Position numbers and translations under genes: made by a program
Assembly: GCA_964439625.1 (NCBI GenBank)
Contig: CAYTPI010000007.1
Location: 62,001 to 126,000, forward strand
Length of the DNA stretch: 64,000 nt
Source of the DNA: CAYTPI01 sp964439625
Lineage (GTDB): Bacteria; Chloroflexota; Anaerolineae; Aggregatilineales; UBA3940
Direction of reading: 5' to 3'
Part shown: piece by piece, positions 44,062-53,158 of the stretch
Layout: each line of letters starts with the position of its first letter
Position numbering within the stretch: position 1 is the stretch's first letter
Notes under the pieces: generated by a model
Told to the model about the DNA's origin: nothing
What the model saw: only the letters and a program-made list of their open reading frames with translations
The model's database searches: none

Positions 44062-44949
44062 ATGACATTTACCTTGCAGGCCAGCCGCCTCCGCCGAACA
44101 GATATACGCCACATCTATAAACTCTTAAGTCAAATGCAATATAGCCATGTTCACCTAGACTGGCGTGACTTGGATGCCTGGTTCAAAAACCCAGACTTAC
44201 GAGCATGGGTCGTCCGGAGTGACAAAGTTGCCAACGCAATGATCGGTGCCACCATCCAACCAGTCGTCACGCCAGACGAGACATACTCAATTGCATGGCT
44301 TCGCTTCATGTTACCCAATGCGCCGTTTGGTAATGACCCTGCCCTACACATTCTTTGGCAAGCACTCTGGGAAGAACTTGTTAACCAAGGCATCCGTGAA
44401 ATTGCAACACTAATTATTGAGCCTTGGGTTGAGCCGTACTTCAAGCATTGGGGCTTTACCCCATTGAATACCGTAATTTCGATGCGCCGCAGCCAGCCAT
44501 CAGTTACGGATTACCCGCTACCTGCTGGCTATACCATTCATGATGTGACAAAAGAAGACGTTCCAAGCATCTCACGCTTAGACTCACGCGCATTCGCATC
44601 TGTTTGGCAGTACAGCCAACCGACGCTAGCATTTGCTTGGGATGAATGCTACTCATTCACCATGGTTAAGGTAGCTGAGCAAATAGTTGGGTATCAGATG
44701 AGCACATACGAAGACGGGGCAGGCCACTTGGCCCGTTTAGCAGTTGACCCAACCTCACAGGGCAAAGGTTTAGGGAAGGCAATCGTTGGCGATACGATTA
44801 AGAAACTAGAAGATGCAGGTGTACGGTCGATGACAGTCAACACGCAAGGTGACAACATTCGCTCTCAGCGACTCTATCAGCGCTTTGGTTTCGTCCCCAG
44901 TGGGTCGGATATCCCCATCTGGACGCTCACACTGCCTGTTCAGTCATAA
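44062..44949 (+). CDS. Tandem GNAT-family acetyltransferase
   Basis: A 295-residue protein with two GNAT folds. The N-terminal half (about 1-145) lacks a clear acetyl-CoA loop. The C-terminal half (about 150-290) has the pyrophosphate loop LARLAVDPTSQGKGLGKAIV followed by NTQGDNIRSQRLYQRFGF. The substrate is unknown. It starts 21 bases after argH and probably belongs to the arg transcript. Its 3' end overlaps the convergent HEAT-repeat gene by 10 bases. Confidence 0.83.
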   Translation: MTFTLQASRLRRTDIRHIYKLLSQMQYSHVHLDWRDLDAWFKNPDLRAWVVRSDKVANAMIGATIQPVVTPDETYSIAWLRFMLPNAPFGNDPALHILWQALWEELVNQGIREIATLIIEPWVEPYFKHWGFTPLNTVISMRRSQPSVTDYPLPAGYTIHDVTKEDVPSISRLDSRAFASVWQYSQPTLAFAWDECYSFTMVKVAEQIVGYQMSTYEDGAGHLARLAVDPTSQGKGLGKAIVGDTIKKLEDAGVRSMTVNTQGDNIRSQRLYQRFGFVPSGSDIPIWTLTLPVQS

Positions 44950-45533
44950 ATTCCCTGTTGGCGCTTATAGCTGATTACTGCTCTGTAAGCCTCTTGAGTG
45001 CCAATCTGAATTAGAGCGTCTGCAGCTGCTTCGCGCACAATTGCTCTGACATCTGTCAGGGCAACAACAAGTGCACCCACTGCTATTTCTGATCGCAGTG
45101 ACCCCAGTGCTGTGGCTGCATTCTGACGAGCAAACGAAGACAGATCATCACGCAGGATGCCAATCAATGGCGCTGCTGCGCGTTGATCACCAATGCGCCC
45201 AAGCGCCAACATAATTTGCCAGCGAACATACCAATGCGGCTCTTGCAATCGCTCCGCGAGAGATTGCATTGCCGAATCACTACGAATAAATCCTAGAGCT
45301 TTTGCAGCTTTAGCCCGCTGCTTTGGGTGATTACGCTTGTTGTCAAGAATGTTGAGTAAGCCTTGTGTGGCGCGGGCATCGCCAGCTTCAGCCAACATAA
45401 CCAAGGCCTTCTCCCGAATAGCACGCTCTTCATGCCCTAATAGGGAAACCAAATGCAAGATACCTTGTTCCCCACCTAAGAAAATGTCTCCAGAGGGACG
45501 TCGGCCAATAGTCGGCTCCAGATCAATAGTCAC
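44940..45533 (-). CDS. HEAT-repeat protein (PBS-lyase-type repeats)
   Basis: A 197-residue alpha-solenoid protein with about five repeats, for example RAIREKALVMLAEAGDARATQGLL, WYVRWQIMLALGRIGDQRAAAPLIGIL and AIVREAAADALIQIGTQEAY. No enzymatic motif is seen. It is translated from an ATG that overlaps the stop of the longer HEAT gene upstream (4 bases), so the pair is co-translated and may be two parts of one scaffold. Confidence 0.83.
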   Translation of the reverse strand: MTIDLEPTIGRRPSGDIFLGGEQGILHLVSLLGHEERAIREKALVMLAEAGDARATQGLLNILDNKRNHPKQRAKAAKALGFIRSDSAMQSLAERLQEPHWYVRWQIMLALGRIGDQRAAAPLIGILRDDLSSFARQNAATALGSLRSEIAVGALVVALTDVRAIVREAAADALIQIGTQEAYRAVISYKRQQGIYD

Positions 45534-46648
45534 TGGAGCGACCCAGTTCGCCAGGCATAAGCTGCGTCGCTGGCAGCAGTTGTCCCGATGCGTTCAAGTA
45601 TCCGTACAATGGTCCGTTGTACAGCAAACGCATCTTCGTTTTTCAGGCAGGTAATCAGGAAATCCACACCGTCTTCCTCGAGCTGGTAGCCTAAAATACG
45701 TGCAGTCAAAGTGCGCACATGTTCTGACGGATGGGTATTCAAGTAAATTTGCAGCGTTGTGACAACAGTTCGGTTGAATGTGCCGCCATCTAATTGAGCC
45801 AATAGTTTGGCAACAATCTCACGAATATAGTTGACGGGGTCAATCAGAGCGCGAGCCAAGGCATAAGCGGTTGCTTCGGAGAGTTGTTCAAGCCCCGCGA
45901 GACCTTCAACGGCGCACTTCCTCAAACGCCAGTCAGGCGCATCCAGTGCTTGTAGAAACAGATTTTCCGCGTGTGATACACCCAACTTAGCAATAGCTGT
46001 CAGTGCAGCCTGCCGCAGTTGGTAGGTAGAATCATATTCAAATATGTTCATCAAGGCGCTATAGGAACGCGGATCGCGGATATGGCCCAGCGCTTCAACT
46101 GCGCTATGCTGCACATTGAGTTCGGCATCGTTGAGCGCTTCTAATAGAAACGGTGTCGCTCGGTCTGACTTGATCTTACCCAACGCTTCTGCGGCAGCCG
46201 CCCGCACCAGCAGGTTACTATCCGTTAGACTACGAATAAAAATTACCTCTGTATCTTTTGTGGCGACTTTTTCCAATATACGAAGCACACGGGCCCGTAA
46301 GTCTGGCTGGCGTGCCCTCAGCGCTGCAACAAGCAGTCGCTGAGCATAGTGTGGTTCTTCAAGCAAGCTAAGTAGTCGAGCCGACAGATAATAGACGTGC
46401 CAGCGGCTATCAAACAAAGAAGCATGCACTAACTGCTCAACGACCTGTTTACTCGCTTGAGTCGGAAATGATCGATTGCTGAGATCGGCCAAACGAAATA
46501 ATGCTCTATTCGAAACGCGAGGGTCGGCGTGGTTAAGCATCCGCATGATGTGCAGCAGAGCCGCATCACCACCTAGCTTAACGCTTGTTGGTGCCAAAAG
46601 TTGATGTGCCCCACTGAGTGATGGCTCTTGTTGAAGATGGTTAGTCAT
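45530..46648 (-). CDS. Long HEAT-repeat protein
   Basis: A 372-residue protein, almost entirely HEAT repeats of about 31 residues (NLLVRAAAAEALGKIKSDRATPFLLEALN, LNVQHSAVEALGHIRDPRSYSALMNIFE, WRLRKCAVEGLAGLEQLSEATAYALA). ATG 46648 is preferred over an upstream TTG at 46660. The N terminus (HLQQEPSLSGAHQL) is not repetitive. It could bind a protein partner; the partner is unknown. It heads a two-gene minus-strand unit. Confidence 0.83.
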   Translation of the reverse strand: MTNHLQQEPSLSGAHQLLAPTSVKLGGDAALLHIMRMLNHADPRVSNRALFRLADLSNRSFPTQASKQVVEQLVHASLFDSRWHVYYLSARLLSLLEEPHYAQRLLVAALRARQPDLRARVLRILEKVATKDTEVIFIRSLTDSNLLVRAAAAEALGKIKSDRATPFLLEALNDAELNVQHSAVEALGHIRDPRSYSALMNIFEYDSTYQLRQAALTAIAKLGVSHAENLFLQALDAPDWRLRKCAVEGLAGLEQLSEATAYALARALIDPVNYIREIVAKLLAQLDGGTFNRTVVTTLQIYLNTHPSEHVRTLTARILGYQLEEDGVDFLITCLKNEDAFAVQRTIVRILERIGTTAASDAAYAWRTGSLQ

Positions 46649-46778
46649 GCGAATACACAATCACTTATACAGCATAAAGACCATAGTCAAACAAACTCAA
46701 ACCGATTATAATCCCAAGCTAGCATTGCCTATGGCTCGTCAATGTTAGGCTTGATTTCACACTGAAGCGAGGAACATC

Positions 46779-46946
46779 ATGCCAGATGGTCGCGAACTTG
46801 GAGATATTAATGCTCCGATAGAAGATACAGATACCCCCTTGGGGATCAAAGTATTAGTTGTGGCCCTATTAATGAGTTCGTCAGGGTTACTATTAGCAAT
46901 GATACTAGTTGCTGAGCGGCTCGGCTTACTCGATATGTTCCAATAA
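46779..46946 (+). CDS. Small single-helix membrane protein
   Basis: A 55-residue ORF with a good GAGGAA ribosome-binding site eight bases before the ATG. The N-terminal 24 residues are acidic (RELGDINAPIEDTDTP), followed by one long hydrophobic helix (about 27-48) and a short end (ERLGLLDMFQ). I do not recognise it. It is divergent from the HEAT pair and convergent with the YkvA-like gene. Confidence 0.55.
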   Translation: MPDGRELGDINAPIEDTDTPLGIKVLVVALLMSSSGLLLAMILVAERLGLLDMFQ

Positions 46947-46977
46947 ACACAGGCAGAGCCAAATTAATAGCCAGCGT

Positions 46978-47421
46978 TTATTCGTCGATGTACTCAGCAG
47001 ACCCTTCGATTACTTCCTCTTGCATATCAGGCGCATCATTATTACCGCCTGCAAACTGACGGGCCAGCGGTGAGCTCATTTCACTTAGATGCTCACGTAC
47101 CACATCAACTGGTGCAATCTGTATAAATAACGACAAAATGACCAGTAATATACCAAATACCCCAACATCATCTGCGATACCAATCGGTAGCAATACATCT
47201 GGAATAAAGTCCAGCGGGCTAATGATGTATCCAATCGAAGCTATCACAGCCAGCTTAGACCAAATGTTGACTCGCTTATCGAACAGCAATTTGAAGGTCA
47301 CAGCAATCCGATCTCCTAAGGTACCTAGGAATCCTGGGTCCGTCTGAGGCAAGCTATATTCAGGTGATTCGCTGCGATGCTGAATAGAATTCTCTGAATT
47401 ATTGGATGGTTGTTCAGACAT
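46978..47421 (-). CDS. YkvA/DUF1232-family membrane protein
   Basis: A 147-residue protein. WSKLAVIASIGYIISPLDFIPDVLLPIGIADDVGVFGILL is the DUF1232 (YkvA) signature: YLISP.D.IPD..P..G..DD. Two membrane helices enclose it, with polar Asn/Ser/Glu-rich ends. Its molecular function is unknown in the family. Confidence 0.87.
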   Translation of the reverse strand: MSEQPSNNSENSIQHRSESPEYSLPQTDPGFLGTLGDRIAVTFKLLFDKRVNIWSKLAVIASIGYIISPLDFIPDVLLPIGIADDVGVFGILLVILSLFIQIAPVDVVREHLSEMSSPLARQFAGGNNDAPDMQEEVIEGSAEYIDE

Positions 47422-47676
47422 GCTGTTAGCCCTCTGCTGTTAGCAATAACGTATTGTTTCTAAGTATATGTACGCGTTGCAAGCAGTACAAGTTACAACA
47501 AGTCTCCGACTAATCTACCATTTTTAAGAAATCTTTCTGGCATCTAAAAAATTTTGCTATATGATCTTAACATCGTATTTGCAGAATGTTTTGCAGCACG
47601 CTGGGCATTCTTTCCATCCATTGAAATGCTTCAGAAAATGACAAATGTACTAGATTATGAAATGGCAGGGACAGCA

Positions 47677-48270
47677 ATGAATGAAACTCTCAAGGACCCT
47701 TTAGATCAGGTAATTCTAGTAGACGAAAATGATCAACCGATTGGGCAGATGGATAAACTAGATGCACACCGTGGTGATGGTCAATTGCACCGGGCCATTT
47801 CAGTCTATCTCTTCCGTGAGGCCCCTGATGGAACAGGGCCTGAAGTGTTATTACAGCAGCGGGCCAGCACTAAGATAGTGGGCGCAGGCCAGTGGGGCAA
47901 CACTGTTTGCGGTAATGTTCGGCCTGGTGAAAGCTATGAAGATTGTGCCCACCGTAGGTTGCGCGAAGAACTAGGTCTTGATCATATCCGCATTGAGCCA
48001 ATCCACAAATTTCGTTATCAAGTACGCTGCAATGATGAATTCAGCGAAAACGAGATCGACCAGGTCTTCTGGGGTTACTATCAGGGTGAGGCGACCCCCA
48101 ACCCAAACGAAGTCGCGGATTACGTTTGGGTAAAATGGAATAACCTCAAGGATGCATCAGATACAGGCATTGTTGACGGTAATAAACTTGTCCCTTGGTT
48201 AAATATTATGCTCAACGATTCAGAGTTGATTGAAAAACTTGACAACGTCCTTGAGAAGGCCCCGGCATAA
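47677..48270 (+). CDS. idi: Isopentenyl-diphosphate delta-isomerase type 1 (Nudix fold)
   Basis: A 197-residue Nudix-fold protein. VDENDQPIGQMDKLDAHRGDGQLHRAISVYLF contains the H-x-A start of the type 1 IDI domain. WGNTVCGNVRPGESYEDCAHRRLREELG contains the catalytic Cys and the Nudix-like RRLREELG helix. EIDQVFWG holds the catalytic Glu. It interconverts IPP and DMAPP for isoprenoids. Frame-compatible earlier starts exist (47554, 47638), but ATG 47677 gives the family's length and has AGGGAC upstream. A generic Nudix hydrolase is the alternative, but the Cys in VCGN supports IDI. Confidence 0.82.
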   Translation: MNETLKDPLDQVILVDENDQPIGQMDKLDAHRGDGQLHRAISVYLFREAPDGTGPEVLLQQRASTKIVGAGQWGNTVCGNVRPGESYEDCAHRRLREELGLDHIRIEPIHKFRYQVRCNDEFSENEIDQVFWGYYQGEATPNPNEVADYVWVKWNNLKDASDTGIVDGNKLVPWLNIMLNDSELIEKLDNVLEKAPA

Positions 48271-48319
48271 GTAAGTCACTAGTGTAAAGAGGCACGCGCC
48301 AGTGTCTCTTTGTAATTTC

Positions 48320-49189
48320 CTAGCGTGTGTAGATCGCTAGAACACTCACTACATCAACATATGACGGAATTATGATGGACTCAGCCCCAGTAACAGCAGC
48401 TAAGCCGCTGGAGCGCCCCCCATCAAGGTTAAGTGCCATATCGATGTTCAAGTCGGAAGCTGCCAACCAACGAGAAAATGCGTAAAGCGTAAACACTGGC
48501 TGGTCAACCACCATAACGAGTACATCTCCATCACTGTCAATGCCAATCGCAGTCCGGCGGGCGAACTTGCTCGTCTCACGGTGAAATTGTGGCTGCCCGC
48601 CGGGTAGTACCAGCATTGGGTAGCTTTCGATGGCTTGCCAAATATCAAGGTCACGCGGGCGGTATTGGTCACGCCCCATGGAGTACAGGTTTACCAGTCC
48701 GTCATCCAACACCGTGAACATTCCGGGCACGCCAACGCTGCGCTCGCCATAATCGAGCGGGAAGCCATATAACACCCCATCTTCGATCAAGCGGCCCACA
48801 GCACGATAATCACCAGTGAAGAAGCCACCATTCACAACAACATCAGCCTGCATTTCGATGCGCCATGAGTCTATGTCACGAGCGACGCCTTGCTCATAAT
48901 TAACTTGAAATCTCACCTGCTCTGGGTCTAGCTTGAGAGCGTACATATCTGTTGGAGCAGTGCCCCCATCAAGTAAAATTGGCACGTAACGGCGACTGAT
49001 ACCCGGCGCAATCGGTACCCAATCACCCGCATCAATTGCCTCTGTTTGTGGCAGCAGCGTTGGTTCATCTTGAACAACCAAAGCGACTGCCGGCTGTGGC
49101 CCTACGGCTCGGCTTTCCGCAGCGATCCAAGCCATCAGCAATATAACAAGGCTCATAGGCCCAACAGCGATGCTAGATATCTTTCTCAT
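48320..49189 (-). CDS. Phosphodiester glycosidase family protein (NAGPA-like)
   Basis: A 289-residue protein with an N-terminal membrane anchor (about 8-24). The core shows GGFFTGDYRAVG, RRTAIGIDSDGDVLVMVVDQP and the closing LNLDGGRSSGLA, matching the phosphodiester glycosidase (NAGPA) domain. It is probably exported and tethered outside the membrane, cleaving phosphodiester-linked sugars or related polymers. The start overlaps the stop of the DUF1295 gene by four bases. The substrate is not known. Confidence 0.84.
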   Translation of the reverse strand: MRKISSIAVGPMSLVILLMAWIAAESRAVGPQPAVALVVQDEPTLLPQTEAIDAGDWVPIAPGISRRYVPILLDGGTAPTDMYALKLDPEQVRFQVNYEQGVARDIDSWRIEMQADVVVNGGFFTGDYRAVGRLIEDGVLYGFPLDYGERSVGVPGMFTVLDDGLVNLYSMGRDQYRPRDLDIWQAIESYPMLVLPGGQPQFHRETSKFARRTAIGIDSDGDVLVMVVDQPVFTLYAFSRWLAASDLNIDMALNLDGGRSSGLAAVTGAESIIIPSYVDVVSVLAIYTR

Positions 49190-49989
49190 TGCGTTAGACT
49201 TATATTCTCGCGGGGTGGGCCAGGAAAAAATGCATTCGTTTTCCGCTGGTACGCAGCGTATCCCGGCTTTGCGACGAGAGTGCGTTCCAGCATGGCAACA
49301 CCAGATACCTTAATGAGAAAGAATGTCATCAGAGCGGGGCCAATTAGGCTAATAAACCCAAACACCGAGAATACCCCAAGGGCCATCAAACCATAGCCCC
49401 ACCAAACAACGGCATCACCAAAATAGTTGGGGTGGCGTGTGTAGCGCCACAAACCAGTTTGTAGCACCTTGCCTTTGTTTTCTGGGTTTGCCTTGAAGCG
49501 CGCCAGTTGATAGTCACCAACGGCTTCAAAGAAAAGACCAATGGCCCATACTGTTACGGCAAGCCCGTCAAACACAGTAAAGCGAGCAGGGATGTCTGCG
49601 ATTTGGATAGCAACAAATGGCATCCCAATCAACCAGTTGAGGAAACCCTGTAACAAGAACACACGCAAAAAGCTGCGCCACCACCAGCTATCGCCAGCTT
49701 CCGCGCGCCATTTCTGATAGCGAAAATCTTCACCTTTGCCGATATTCCTCTTGAAAAGATAGGCTGTCAGCCGTAGGCCCCAAATCGTCACAAGGATGCA
49801 TAACAAGAGCTGACGTGGCAGGTAGCCATCAGCCAGTAGAAAATACAGCCATGTTGTGATTACAAAGCCTGTCCCCCAGAAAACATCCATAATACTTGAG
49901 TCTTTGATCGCCAAACTGATTAACCACATGATTGTGACGATAGCGAGCATAATACCGCCCACGGTGAAGTAAATTGCAATTGCAGACAT
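49186..49989 (-). CDS. DUF1295 family membrane oxidoreductase (steroid 5-alpha-reductase-like)
   Basis: A 267-residue protein with about six to seven membrane helices. The C-terminal half contains GLWRYTRHPNYFGDAVVWWGYGL, the DUF1295/isoprenylcysteine-methyltransferase-like signature, and PAFMTFFL-type segments (here GPALMTFFLIKVSGVAMLE). LAxRFKxNPxNKGKV (here ARFKANPENKGKV) is also conserved. Family members reduce or methylate lipophilic substrates; the reaction here is unknown. ATG 49989 is chosen over the upstream GTG codons. It is co-transcribed with the phosphodiester glycosidase gene. Confidence 0.85.
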   Translation of the reverse strand: MSAIAIYFTVGGIMLAIVTIMWLISLAIKDSSIMDVFWGTGFVITTWLYFLLADGYLPRQLLLCILVTIWGLRLTAYLFKRNIGKGEDFRYQKWRAEAGDSWWWRSFLRVFLLQGFLNWLIGMPFVAIQIADIPARFTVFDGLAVTVWAIGLFFEAVGDYQLARFKANPENKGKVLQTGLWRYTRHPNYFGDAVVWWGYGLMALGVFSVFGFISLIGPALMTFFLIKVSGVAMLERTLVAKPGYAAYQRKTNAFFPGPPRENISLTQ

Positions 49990-50027
49990 ATCTGTCACCA
50001 CTAAATCAACAAGGTATAGTTCACATT

Positions 50028-51083
50028 ATGATACGACACGCTTCAAACCACAGATCAGGTCAGTTGCTGCGTAATTGTAATTGCTTCGCATGGTTTCGTG
50101 TACTGTTCGGCTTTGGGCTTATAGTAGCAATCAACGGTTGCACGCCAATTGAACAACATGACACGTCACCAGCACCACACCCGGAGACGACTACACTGAT
50201 TGTAACCCAGCCTTCTGCAGATGCGACGTTGGCGGCCCAACTGACCGCAGATGTTGAGCGCAGCACATTGGAACAGCAAATACTCGAACCAATTGTCGAG
50301 CCAACGATAACACCAACCTATGGTCCAGCTATTGAACTTAATGGTATTCGTTTTCAGCCACGAGGCCGGGTTGAGGCTTTATCGGTCTGCAACAAACCAA
50401 ACGTCGCCTCCTTGAATGCTGGTGTACGCATCAGTGCCTGGTATTTTGGCAACCCTATCGAAGATGACAGCCTAGTCACTGTGGCAAATATCTTCAATAC
50501 GTACTGGGACTCGGTCACAGGTTTAGGCTCGATTGAACGCTTCCCCGGCATTTGCACCAATGATAGTTTGTATCTCGCAGGAGCAGCGGCAATTTCGCCT
50601 GACGGTCGCGTTGTACGTCCGTACTTTGCCCCAGAACGCCAATATGGGCCGAATATCGCGCCACAGTACGGTATCTATCTGCCGCTGGAGGCCTTCAATC
50701 AATCGGGTGAGTGGACGTTACTAGTTGAAAACGAAGAGGTCGGCATTCGTATTCGCATTGATATTCCCGGGCCACAGCAACCAATGTTCATGCACGATAT
50801 CAATGATGACCGCATCTGGTTAGGTGGGTTTGAGCCATCTGAGCGCGCCGTCCTGATCGTGTTTGATGAAAATGGCTTTGTCGGCGACTTTCGCATTCAA
50901 CTCGGCCTTGATGGTACGCTTCTATCAACAATTGAAGGAGTCGAGGCGACGCAGGGGTTTGTCGTCGTAGGAGAATCTGGGAATGTAGCACTACCAAATA
51001 ACCTCGCGGGAGGCACCCCCGCCGGCGATCTGCTTTCAAGCCAGTACCTGCTTGATCTCTACTGGCCATCATCAACGCCATGA
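50028..51083 (+). CDS. Putative exported lipoprotein, unknown function
   Basis: A 351-residue protein with a long, basic N terminus and a signal helix (about 20-37), then a possible lipobox with Cys38 (INGCTP). The region up to about residue 95 is Thr/Pro/Ala-rich, and a folded, Pro/Gly-rich domain follows, where LVENEEVGIRIRIDIPGPQQP is recognisable as beta-rich. No enzymatic motif is seen. ATG 50028 is preferred over 49974, which overlaps the divergent gene. It precedes the histone deacetylase-like gene by 21 bases. Confidence 0.65.
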   Translation: MIRHASNHRSGQLLRNCNCFAWFRVLFGFGLIVAINGCTPIEQHDTSPAPHPETTTLIVTQPSADATLAAQLTADVERSTLEQQILEPIVEPTITPTYGPAIELNGIRFQPRGRVEALSVCNKPNVASLNAGVRISAWYFGNPIEDDSLVTVANIFNTYWDSVTGLGSIERFPGICTNDSLYLAGAAAISPDGRVVRPYFAPERQYGPNIAPQYGIYLPLEAFNQSGEWTLLVENEEVGIRIRIDIPGPQQPMFMHDINDDRIWLGGFEPSERAVLIVFDENGFVGDFRIQLGLDGTLLSTIEGVEATQGFVVVGESGNVALPNNLAGGTPAGDLLSSQYLLDLYWPSSTP

Positions 51084-51104
51084 CTAATTTAGAAAGAATC
51101 CAGG

Positions 51105-52088
51105 ATGCGCGTTAGTTACAGCCGGGACTACCTTGCGCCATTACCCGATGGGCACGTTTTCCCGATGAGTAAATTTCCTGCGTTATGCCATATCCTTCAG
51201 ATGGAGGGGCTGCTCACGCCGGACGAAATCCACGCACCGCAACCCGCTCGTTGGGATGCGCTGCGCTTGGTGCACACCAAGCAGTATCTCACTGATTTGC
51301 GAGATGGCAAGCTCGACAAAAAAGCAACCCGCAAGATGGGCCTTCCATGGAGTGAGGCGCTTGTCGTTCGCTCGCGGGTGGCCGTCCAAGGAACAATTAA
51401 CGCGTCAATCTTTGCCCTCGTAGATGGTCTTGGGGCAAATTTGGCTGGGGGCACCCATCATGCATTTCCTGGGCACGGTGAAGGCTTCTGCGTCCTGAAT
51501 GATGTTGCAGTTGCCTGCCGCGTCCTTTTGAATGCCGAGGCTGTCCAGCGTATCCTAATCCTTGATTTAGACGTGCATCAAGGCAACGGAACAGCCTTTA
51601 TCTTTGAAGACGATGAGCGTGTATTTACCTTCTCTATGCATGGCGAGCGGAACTATCCTTTTCACAAGAAACACTCATCAATAGATGTTGGCTTACTCGA
51701 TAAGTTGAATGATACCAGTTACCTTAATTTACTCTATGACCATATTCCAGCGGTACTAGAAGCCTCAAAACCCGACCTTATCTATTATTTGGCAGGGGTT
51801 GATGTCCATGCGGGTGACCGCTTTGGGCGCCTAAAAATGACGCGTACAGGGATGCATCAGCGTGATAACTACGTCTTGACGATGATCAAGCAATTCGGCG
51901 CGTCGTTGGTGTTACTGCTTTCAGGGGGGTATGCGCGCACACCAGAAGCCACAGCCGATCTGCACGCCATTACCCATCGGGAGGCGCGGCGGGTTTATGG
52001 GCGCATCCCAAAGAAACACATACCATCACATCTAGAAACGCATGTATGCGTTCGCCCGCTGCGTGAACCAGACTATAATATTCTCTGA
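51105..52088 (+). CDS. Histone deacetylase family amide hydrolase
   Basis: A 327-residue arginase/deacetylase-fold protein. GGTHHAFPGHGEGFCVLNDVAVAC contains the tandem catalytic His residues, LDLDVHQGNGTAFIF the zinc-binding Asp and His, and GVDVHAGDRFGRLKMT the third Asp ligand; LLLSGGYAR is the glycine-rich loop. The family removes acetyl groups from small amines (acetylpolyamines) or protein lysines. In bacteria AcuC-like and acetoin-utilisation roles are known, but no acu genes are nearby. Confidence 0.92.
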   Translation: MRVSYSRDYLAPLPDGHVFPMSKFPALCHILQMEGLLTPDEIHAPQPARWDALRLVHTKQYLTDLRDGKLDKKATRKMGLPWSEALVVRSRVAVQGTINASIFALVDGLGANLAGGTHHAFPGHGEGFCVLNDVAVACRVLLNAEAVQRILILDLDVHQGNGTAFIFEDDERVFTFSMHGERNYPFHKKHSSIDVGLLDKLNDTSYLNLLYDHIPAVLEASKPDLIYYLAGVDVHAGDRFGRLKMTRTGMHQRDNYVLTMIKQFGASLVLLLSGGYARTPEATADLHAITHREARRVYGRIPKKHIPSHLETHVCVRPLREPDYNIL

Positions 52089-52112
52089 TGCGAACAAAAG
52101 AAAAGAACTTGA

Positions 52113-53108
52113 ATGCTGCAACAACTTAGCATGCTTTGGCGGTACACCTTCGGCAAACCCGATGATCCAATCTTTGAGAAAGAGCGTTCTAGTTGGGCCT
52201 ATTTTGACATATTAAAAAAGCTCAATCAGGGATGCTTACCGGCAATGGCTGTCTTAATCGCACTGACGGTCTTCGGCTGTGCGGCGTTCAGCGTGTTGGT
52301 CGAGCCTAATGCTTATCTAATATTGAGTGCAACAGTTCTTGGTTTGCTCTTATCCGCTACCCTTATCGACTGGGCCACAGGTTGGGCGGCAACCGCCCTT
52401 ACAGCAACAACTATCAGTTCAGAAATTGAGTCAGAAACGATAGATGCCCTCCGAGCAACCAACCGCACACCGCAGCAGATCGTGTATGCAAAATACGGTG
52501 CTGCCATACACAGGCTTCACCTACCGCTTTTCGTGCCCGTTGGCCTTAGAATATTGGCAATAATTACTGCCGTTGTCACAGCGTTGCTGGCACTAACCCT
52601 AGAAACCAGCATTTTAGCCTCATCCATCGAAACTATTCTCCAAGATTTGGCGCAGCTTGTCCTGCCGCTTGCCCCTGCTGCATTCATTGTACTCGCCTGC
52701 CTGAGTCTGCTATTGCTGGCACTCTCCCTGCTCTCTCTTGTGGTTTCACCTGTGCTGCAAATATTGTTGTTCGGGGCAATTGGGATGTTTGGCTCAACAC
52801 TGGCTAAAACACGCAGCAATGGTATTCTTGCCGCCATCGGCATTCGGATCGGCTTTGGCGCGTTGGTCTATGTCGTCAGCCAAGTGATCTCGTTCACGCT
52901 ATTGTTCGGCTTGCAAGGGGCGTCATTAGTTTTTGGAAATCTACCAGGGTCAGGTCAGGTTTTGTCAAATGCCGCCATCGATCTGTACCTATTCAGCGTC
53001 ACCGCTGTGAGTGGTGTGTCAACTTTGGTTATTTTTGCGTTTCAATTGGGCATGATTTGGGGATTTCTGCGGTTAGCATCTGATCGCGTCAAGAAACTTG
53101 CTGTATAA
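52113..53108 (+). CDS. ABC-2-like multi-helix membrane protein
   Basis: A 331-residue protein with about six membrane segments and a cytoplasmic N terminus (TFGKPDDPIFEKERSSWAYF). The stretch SSEIESETIDALRATNRTPQQIVYAKYGAAIHRLHLP resembles the ABC-2 permease loop SxEIexGTxdLLLxTPls-xxIvxaKyxaa. No ATPase gene is adjacent, so it could be an orphan permease or an unrelated membrane protein. It follows the HDAC-like gene after 24 bases and probably shares its transcript. Confidence 0.6.
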   Translation: MLQQLSMLWRYTFGKPDDPIFEKERSSWAYFDILKKLNQGCLPAMAVLIALTVFGCAAFSVLVEPNAYLILSATVLGLLLSATLIDWATGWAATALTATTISSEIESETIDALRATNRTPQQIVYAKYGAAIHRLHLPLFVPVGLRILAIITAVVTALLALTLETSILASSIETILQDLAQLVLPLAPAAFIVLACLSLLLLALSLLSLVVSPVLQILLFGAIGMFGSTLAKTRSNGILAAIGIRIGFGALVYVVSQVISFTLLFGLQGASLVFGNLPGSGQVLSNAAIDLYLFSVTAVSGVSTLVIFAFQLGMIWGFLRLASDRVKKLAV

Positions 53109-53158
53109 ACATACACGTGCGTAAGACGCGATCAGAGGTGGTTAGCTTAGTCTCTAAA

